Assembly (NCBI GenBank): GCA_003049485.1
Contig: PYST01000011.1
Span: 124,001 to 188,000 of the forward strand
Origin: Ophioceras dolichostomum
Taxonomy: Eukaryota; Ascomycota; Sordariomycetes; Magnaporthales; Ophioceraceae
Direction of reading: 5' to 3'
DNA: 64,000 nt
In this document: positions 57,794 through 64,000 of the stretch, one piece after another
How the letters are laid out: the number at the start of each line of letters is the position of its first letter
Position numbering within the stretch: position 1 is the stretch's first letter
The notes under the pieces: generated by a model
What the model was told of the DNA's origin: nothing
Database searches by the model: none
What the model saw: the letters and a program-made list of their open reading frames with translations, nothing else
Position numbers and translations under genes: made by a program

Positions 57794-60700
57794 GTTGCTG
57801 TTGTTGTGCCTCTTGTTGTTGGGGGTGGAGGCGGCGTCAAAGGATTCAAGTTGGTAATGACCACGAGATTGATCGGACTTTGGGGACCAATTTGCTTCTT
57901 CCTCAGCTGCCAATGATGGCGATGGCAAGCTGTAGTGATGGCCGCCTCCGGGCTGGACGTTGCCGTCGTCGCCGATGCTTCCTCGAGCGGACGGCGGCCA
58001 GGTCCAATCCTGTTTCCAGGCCAGTGAAGAAGACGGGCGGGCGGGAGTGAGCGAGCGAATTGCAGTTCAGGCGCAATGCACTCGACTCTCAACTAGGCTG
58101 CAGATAGATGACACAACAAAGTCCGTAGCCTCAAAGGATCATCATCATTTAGCCACTTTCTAGCAGCAGCAGGTATCAAGGATCTCAAAGGATCAGGTAC
58201 GGAATAAATGGGTGAGAGTGGAATTTGATCTTGTTCCTGAGGAATCTGAGATTCCCAGCCCGGCTGGCGGCTGTTCAGCTGTCGTGCGATGGTGAATGAG
58301 GAGGTTGGGGAGCTGCTGCGGGCTGCAGCTGCACAGGCCAATCGCCGCCCCTGGTGCCACGCCACCGCATTGGTTCCTGGCGTGGCTTGGCCTGGGCTCC
58401 ACGTGCGTCCCTCGCCGCCGCTGATTGTGAGCTCAGCCGCCATTTCACTCACCAGCGAAAGTGTGTATGCCCCAAAAAAAAATGAAGCCATCACGACCGA
58501 GGAAAGCCTCTGATATCACCCTGTGCTCAAGGGCAGTTGTCGCATAGATAGAGCCTATGGAGCAGGCACCTTGTCCTCTCGAATAGGGGCCGTGATTCTG
58601 CGCTCCCGAGTCATCAACCTTCTGTCTCCATCATCATCAAACTGGGGCAATGGCGCAGCTGGGAAGGAGCGCGTTAGACAAGCACGCAAAACTTCGGGGA
58701 ATCTCTTAAAACCCCAATGTCACCGGTTCAGTCCCAGTTTGTCCGAAAGAGATTCTTCTAAGGGCTTTTCTTTTTTGTATTTCTTTTTCTTCGTCTAAAT
58801 CTCATCGTCATAGGTGGGTGGGTCCCACCGACTTCGCAAGATCCCATAGTCGTGCACATCACCTTTCTTTTGTCGCAAGGAAGGAGTGCAGTAGAGAGGA
58901 CGTCTAATTTGTCTTCTCTCATTTCGGTGAGTAGGTGACAGAGCCGCTTTGTTTCGTTGATGTGGTTTGCTGAGCTCATCAGATTGGAAATGGGTGGTAT
59001 TCATGTCACAAATTCAGTATTCCGCAAGAGCTCACTCAGCGGAGGCGAAGCCCCGGATGTTACGGAGACTCGGAGCACTCGGACGGACAAGCACGGCATC
59101 TGCGGGAAATGTTTCCGGCAGGCAAATTTGGCTCATTTCTCTTTTTCTTCTTATTTTGCTGCCATTTCGAGTCAAGCTTGCGTTAGACGCTAGATGCGTG
59201 ATACACTCAATATGTTGTTGATCTGGCGAGTTTGCCTGCTGGACATCAGCCAAGACCCAGCTGAAGGAGGTGGTGGAGGCTCGAAATTCCGTCACGTCTT
59301 GCGTGCAGGAAAAGGAACCGAGGGGAGGCGAAGTTCAACGGCTCTTCCCTTTCGTCTGTCCTGTTTGTACGAAACGCGAAGCTTTTTTCCCCTTCGCCTC
59401 CTCCGTCTTACCCTCCTCTTCCTTTTCGTGAGGCTCAATCAACAGAGCATTCGGGTCCCCGCGTCCGCCATAGAAACATGAACGATGGGTAGGAATTGCC
59501 GGGTGTGGAGGGAATGAACGAAAGGGAAGGGGAGGGAGGGGACACTCTAGTGTGGGATGTGGGAGCAAGCGTGTGTGCGGGCGGGAGGGACCACCTAGGC
59601 CTCTCTTGTTTCTTTGGGGTCCGCGGCTATGGGCAGAGACCAGAATTTCGACCAGCAGGCAGTTTGTGTTAGGTAGCGTGTCGGCGCCGATGGGTGATGG
59701 GGGCCGTTTGTGTGCCGTTGGATGCCGCAGCTCAGAGGCCGCAGACGAAAGGGCTCTTCCTCAGCCTGTCCTGATGAGATGAGCGGTTGAGCCAATCCAG
59801 AACCAGAGCTTAGCGCTGCGAAGGTTACGGTGCAGACGGTCGAGACAAGCCGGCCGATTTACAAGGAAAGAAAGGTTTTATCCAACACGTGAGGATATTA
59901 TTCTCTCTGGTCTTGTTGATTTTTCTTCCTGTTGTCCTTTTTTAGCGCATGGAGTTTCGGCACGTAGGCACGGGTTGCCCTTTCTTTTGTCGGCCGAGTT
60001 GGGGCGACCGGCCAGGCCCGGAGCTGCTGTGCCAGTGATTTGCACCACAATTTACGATAAGATCGAAAGTGCGCAGGGGGAGGAAGTTGAAACAGCTCGG
60101 CACACCAACGAGCGGCACGACGTTCTCATCAACAGCAAACACCCGCCGCCGGGAGTTGATTCTGGTAGGTCGCGTCGCGGACCCTTGCTTGTTCACTCAC
60201 AGGCGGACAATCAGTGGCCAGAGAAAGAATCTAGCAGCCACGCCGACGTGGACACCGACGGGATTTTCACCGCCGTCCGAATCACTCTTGTCGCTGTGAC
60301 GAGTGGGGCGGCGTCTGCTATCCTGAGTTGGCCAACGGGCTCGGTTGGCAACACGCTTGCCCTCAATCCCTTGTCACCGCCGAAGCATCCGGAAGGTGGG
60401 CATCGCTTCGCTTGCTGCTTGCGACGACTTTTGGCCTCTGGGTTCTCGAGGACCTAAGGTACGGACGGGAACGGACAGGCGTGGCGTCAGCTTACTCCAT
60501 CACTCGTATCTTCCGGTGCCGTCGTCCCGCGTTTCGACCGCTCGCACTTGTCTCGTTTCCTCTGCATGCGATCCATTGGCAACTTTGCCAAGGTCCCTTT
60601 CCTGGGTTAGAATGGTGTTGGCTCAATCGCGACCGAACCCATTCCATCCCAAATTTGATTGTGCAATTCAGATCTTTTATCGACTGCTGTGGTATTATTT

Positions 60701-63700
60701 TTAGGCCCCTGGCTCCGTGGGGTCCAGCAACTCGGAGGGGAAGGAGACGGAGGAGCCGGAGGTGTCACACCTCTTGATTTTTTTGGGTCTTGAATGCGGG
60801 CAGATGCCATGCACTGCGAGGAGGAAGAGCGGCAATTCTGTATTCTATTTTTCCTGCTCTCAGCTGAATAAGTGAACGGAGCAGATGGTCCATTAATGAT
60901 GGCACAATGTGGCGTGTTGAGTTTGAGCATGACCGAGAGTTTGGCACGACCGTAGCCTGCCGAAACCCTCTGGCGCCGGGTCGGCCGGGTTGGAGACGAA
61001 AATAGCGGGGGCGGCAGAGTGATCATGATTCAGTGCTGGTTGGTGGTCTTTGGCACAGGCGACTTTACAACTCTCGGATACTGTCATCTTGGTAAAAGAT
61101 GAATCCACCCACGACTTTACCTCGTCAGTCGTCAGTCGTAAAACAGTCACTCTTTTTAGTTTGTAGCTTGTTTTGCTGGGCAAGGCAACATTAATGTGGA
61201 AGAAGGCGCCGTGGGATCATCCGTCCGGTGGCTTGACCGGAGTGAGTACACACAGCGAGGATGGATGGGATCCACCCGAGCCACCCATCCTCGCTCCCGC
61301 TTTGCGACGGAGGCATTTTATCGGTTGTCGGTCGCTCTCGGTGTTGATCGGTGGTGGATGCTACATCGCAAAAAAAAAAAAAAAAAAGTCGCTGGGATTT
61401 TCATCTCACCCTATATCTGTCGTGTCTGCTTGCCTGTCGAGTCGCTTGCCCGCCTGCCTTCCCAGCTTGGCCAGCACTCAAGGGAGGACGGCACGGGAAG
61501 AACTGTTTGAACGGGCTATGGGCCATTCCATCTTGGGTGCTTGTGATGGGAGAAAATGTAATAAACCTCCCCCTTTTCTCTGAGCGCGGACGGCAGTCCC
61601 GATCCCGAGGCAAGAAGTGGTGGTGCTGCATTAAGCGGTCGGCCTGCACGGATCGTGAGACTTAAGTACTGGTGGTCATCATTCTCAGGTCTCGGCCCCT
61701 CATCTCTCTCCGGAAAGGTGCATGGGGTGGACCAAGGACACCGATGCATCAGAACAACGTCTTGCGTTGCTCGGATGCCTGGGGACTCGAAAAGCGGGCT
61801 CACTCCAGGCTTGTGCCTCCGTCAGGGTACTTGGTCGGTCTTCCGCCCGTCGCCGAGAAACAAGGGTGGGCCACTTCTAACTCGCTCTATTGTCTGCTTT
61901 AAACCTAGTAGTGCGTGACCATCTTGTCGCCGTGAAGAGGTCCGACTCAGCAGATTGCCATCGCCCCATTTTCCATGAGGCATATCTCGTTCACGTGCCG
62001 ACAATCACATTTCGGTTGGCCGACTGCGAGAATGAAAAGAAAAAAGAGGGGGCAGGCGAAGGAGGGAAGGCAGGTGGAGGGAGGAAAGGAGCGATTCCCG
62101 CTTTCAGGATAAAGCGCCGGGCCTATTGAGTTTTAGATTGGACCGCCCGGCGTCTGGGAGCTGGCCCATTCGGAGAAGCGCCCCCGTCGATGGCGGAGGT
62201 AGGATCTAGTTGTACTGTGATTTACAACACACAGGGACAAGGGGCGTGCTGTCGTCACCCTCCTTGCCTGTTTCCTTCTGGTTCCATCAGGCCATGCCCA
62301 GCAAGGCTCCGGACGGACACGGCAGGCCAATAGAGACTGGGAGACAGACCAACAGTCGGGGTGCGGTGTGACGACCTGCAACCTTTGCGACTTGGACTTC
62401 TCTTGCGGCAGGCTGGAAAAGCGCCACGCCATGCTACGGGGTGTGTAGAGGAGGAGGGAGGGGCCGGCAGCTCCGTCCGTCCCGATCAGAACCAAGAATG
62501 CACCAGCCCTGATGAACACTGAGCCCAAGCGAAGTATAGATTTTGGGGAGAAGACGTCGTGTTCGGGATCGCGATTCAATTTAGCCTGTAGCTAGACCTT
62601 GTCTCTCTGTCCGGTCGGGAGAGGGAGGGAAATGGAAGGGAAATCTGGGGGCCGTCTCCGATCCGACCAGGCAGGGCAGGTCGTGGAAGGGAACGGGCGG
62701 GCGAAACGGCTCAGACGGGGGATGAGAACTGGAGGAACGGTTAGACGGTAGTCCGGGGGCAAATTGTGCAACGTTTACAAATTTCTCATCTCCTCGAAAG
62801 CGAAGAAAAAGCGAGAAATGACAGCAAGTCCTGCAGTTTGCCTTTCTTCGTAAAACAAAGGAAGAAAGGGGGGGGTAAAGACGAATGCGAGAAAGCGATA
62901 GAGCTCAGGCGGCTGCTGGCCCAGGACCCAATACCTAACTCAACTCCGTAAGTTCTCATCTGTCGGAGGAAGAGAAATGTGAGACAGCCGGCCAGAGATC
63001 CATTTTCGCTCCCGAACGGATCCCCTATGCACACACAGCCCCGAGCGTCATCGACCGAAAGCCACGGATTTAAGAGGTGCCAAACATGCAGGCAGACTAG
63101 CACTTCTCATCACTTGTCACCCGAGCTAACCCTGAAAGAAAAAAGAAAAAAATTGGTGTCTGTTACGACAAAGGTATTCGCCGCTAGCTGGAGGCGACGG
63201 AGAGATGTAATGAAATAGAATCGAAAAGAAATTATTCGCAATATTGTTTGGGAGGCGCGTGGCGCCGGCACAGTGGGTGGGCTGGCGGGCTGGGGAGCTG
63301 GCGAAGGGCAAAAGGCACACTGGGAGGGAAAAAGTGAAAACTCGGCGTTTGAAGATCAAGGGCACGGAAGGTTGTGGGCAGCCCCAATCAATCTGGCGCG
63401 GGACGGAGCCACTGGAGGGGCGTGGATGGCGTCGCCTGTTCGGGGCCACCTCAGTCGGGACACCCCATTTCCCTCTATTTCAGGTTGGGTTTCCTCCTCT
63501 TCCCCTTCGGCAGGTACCATTTCGTATACGCAGTTGCTATTCTTTGCAATCGAACCGCGATCAAAATTTTTCAGAATGTTGATCAACACTTGGACGGGAT
63601 GGAGGAGGATCTCAAGGCAGAAAGGCCCCATGAATAAACCGGAGGTACTTCCAGTCGCTGTGTTACGCAGGTATCGACCGGGCGGCGTAGCAGGGATTCG

Positions 63701-64000
63701 AGGCAGGCGACGGCGGCTCCAATCGCCCGGTCAGCAACCCGCCTCAGATTTCGTACTCGGTGTCGCGCACGCAAAGTAGGGCGGGCAATGCAAACAACAG
63801 ATAGGCTCTTCTACTTTCCTTTGTTTTGGCCTCGCTGTATGCCCATTTCTGTTCGAATTTGGCGACAAATAAATCCTTCAAATGGACTCGGACACGGAGC
63901 GGACAAGACAGAGTTTGCTCCGTCCGTCGCAGCACAGTGGAGCGCAGTGAGGCCGAACCAGACACGAGGTTCCGGCCTTCAATACCGCTTCTTGTCCATG
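57794..64000. other. Gene-poor right end of the window
   Basis: No convincing protein gene is seen in about 6.2 kb on either strand. Frames here are short, lack domains and do not show the C/G-ending codon bias of the real genes. An A-run lies at about 61370-61386. A tRNA-like structure lies at 58644-58746. The stretch could be the long upstream region of a gene beyond the right edge. Confidence 0.4.
58644..58746 (+). tRNA. tRNA-like sequence (candidate intron-bearing tRNA or tRNA pseudogene)
   Basis: A 7-base 5' arm GGGGCAA (58644-58650) can pair with TTGTCCG (58739-58745) at six positions, one of them G-U. T8 and G9 are followed by a perfect D stem GCGC/GCGC with TGGCGCAGCTGG as A box. The T arm is ACCGG-TTCAGTC-CCAGT with one mismatch and a 7-base loop, and GGTTCAGTCC serves as B box. 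A T-rich Pol III-type terminator lies about 25 bases downstream (58766-58773). The anticodon arm is not clean: TTAGA (58674-58678) faces TCTTAA after about 25 bases that could be an intron, and position 33 is not T. No isotype is claimed. Confidence 0.32.

Overview
This window is nuclear DNA of a filamentous ascomycete, most likely a Sordariomycete (inferred). The genes are split by short introns of roughly 50-230 bases with GT(A/G)AGT-like donors, CTAAC/CTGAC branch points and pyrimidine-rich acceptors. Coding sequence prefers C- or G-ending codons, and spacers of 1-6 kb are full of simple repeats. The families present (fungal rhodopsin-domain membrane protein, HET domain, DUF7580, Dal5-type MFS, S28 peptidase) are typical of Pezizomycotina. 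No bacterial, phage or CRISPR feature was seen.

Layout, left to right. The 3' part of an MFS transporter (1-1200) is followed by a decayed inverted copy of the first exon of its neighbour (1415-1522), an S28 serine peptidase (1845-3935, minus). Next comes a large DUF7025-type AAA ATPase (5662-9207, minus). A gene-poor stretch holds a broken HET-domain gene (13690-14801, minus). Two divergent secreted Asn-rich proteins follow: 768 aa (15487-18257, minus) and 521 aa (22250-23815, plus). Then a PLAC8-type protein (25902-26538, minus), a 108-aa small protein (31264-31590, plus), a Dal5-type MFS transporter (32307-34776, minus) and, divergent from it, a TauD/Jlp1-type dioxygenase (36915-38376, plus). 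After that lie a DUF4140/DUF4139 protein (39562-42174, plus), a cytochrome P450 (42839-44889, minus), a PTH11-like rhodopsin-domain protein (45929-47639, minus), an APC amino-acid/GABA-type permease (50315-52424, plus), a decayed repeat locus (about 52783-53800), a DUF7580 protein (54067-55894, minus) and a two-helix membrane protein of unknown role (56545-57793, minus). The last 6 kb holds no convincing protein gene; it contains one tRNA-like structure.

How the genes fit together. The clearest functional pair is the MFS transporter and the TauD-type dioxygenase, which share one upstream region; this suggests uptake and oxidative cleavage of a sulfonate or a similar small acid. The other genes look like independent housekeeping, membrane or secreted functions. 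The two Asn-rich secreted proteins share an unusual ending: a dibasic pair followed by a six-residue Val-rich tail.

Exon boundaries were worked out by hand from splice signals and reading phase. All multi-exon models close in frame, but none has transcript support here. The most interesting signals are the twin Asn-rich proteins, the repeat locus at 52.8-53.8 kb with its TAG-interrupted Gln-rich reading frame, the 101-codon open extension beyond the DUF4139 stop, and the inverted relic of the peptidase gene.
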